Of a stretch of DNA of 64,000 nt, positions 63,945-64,000 are shown in pieces. The notes beneath the pieces are model-generated. The model made no database searches. It saw only the letters and a program-made list of their open reading frames with translations, and was not told the DNA's origin. The position numbers and the translations under genes are program-made. This stretch comes from Solidesulfovibrio magneticus RS-1 (GTDB taxonomy: Bacteria > Desulfobacterota > Desulfovibrionia > Desulfovibrionales > Desulfovibrionaceae): assembly GCF_000010665.1 (NCBI RefSeq), contig NC_012796.1:3749501-3813500 (forward strand), written 5' to 3'. Each line of letters begins with the position of its first letter. Positions within the stretch are counted from its first letter, which is position 1.

Positions 63945-64000
63945 GGCCAAAGCGCTATCGCAAACACGGTTTCTTTACGCAACAGCTCCCCGCGAAACGA

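Overview
The window is GC-rich and densely coded. It looks like chromosome of a sulfate-reducing deltaproteobacterium of the Desulfovibrionaceae, most like the Desulfovibrio magneticus / Solidesulfovibrio group. The reasons are an octaheme tetrathionate-reductase-type cytochrome, an amphi-Trp/XXXCH (GAK-type) protein, a chemotaxis cluster carrying HEAT-repeat and ParA genes, and many GC-rich intergenic hairpins. No phage, transposase or CRISPR array is seen.

Left part. 1-1577 (minus): a truncated PHP-like gene coupled to an amphi-Trp/XXXCH gene. 1849-10772 (minus): a compact chemotaxis operon, transcribed cheB, HEAT protein, cheR, parA-like, cheW, cheY, cheA. A tRNA-Pro(CGG) with its terminator follows at 10940-11060, then a small unknown gene and a possibly leaderless copper ATPase gene (copA).

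14170-22389 (plus) is the most distinctive metabolic island: a TetR regulator, three UbiD-family (de)carboxylases, two near-identical UbiX flavin prenyltransferases and a small PPOX-family protein. A perfect 20-bp dyad lies between the -35 and -10 of the promoter in front of the first ubiD, and a degenerate copy precedes the second ubiD. This points to a regulated prenyl-FMN-dependent carboxylation or decarboxylation pathway of unknown substrate. A hybrid histidine kinase with a periplasmic solute-binding sensor follows.

Middle part. 27657-29968 (minus) encodes an octaheme cytochrome c and its membrane cytochrome b. It is preceded by a near-consensus sigma54 promoter, with phased TGCGCAA repeats about 150 bp upstream that could be an activator site. 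Then come two small envelope genes, bioB, an array of long perfect hairpins, a flavoprotein, DUF309 and VOC genes, a radical SAM gene, a Bcp peroxiredoxin, a lytic transglycosylase and a HerA-like ATPase.

38637-57785 is a split Tad (tight adherence) pilus locus with its likely regulators. A hybrid kinase and a TPR lipoprotein precede a plus-strand unit of TadE-like pseudopilins and a VWA protein. A convergent minus-strand unit encodes cpaB, cpaC, a lipoprotein, cpaE, cpaF, tadB and tadC. Both units begin with sigma54-like promoter candidates, and an NtrC-type regulator, an HDOD protein and a degenerate kinase-like protein lie beside them. No Flp pilin or prepilin peptidase gene is seen.

Right part. 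57948-62221 (minus): a Cys4 protein, a LUD protein, a secreted protein, and an operon of MFS transporter, FliL-like protein and histidine phosphatase. The end holds a small zinc-ribbon protein, a CI/LexA-like repressor that may be leaderless, and a divergent flgM-like gene behind a sigma28-type promoter.
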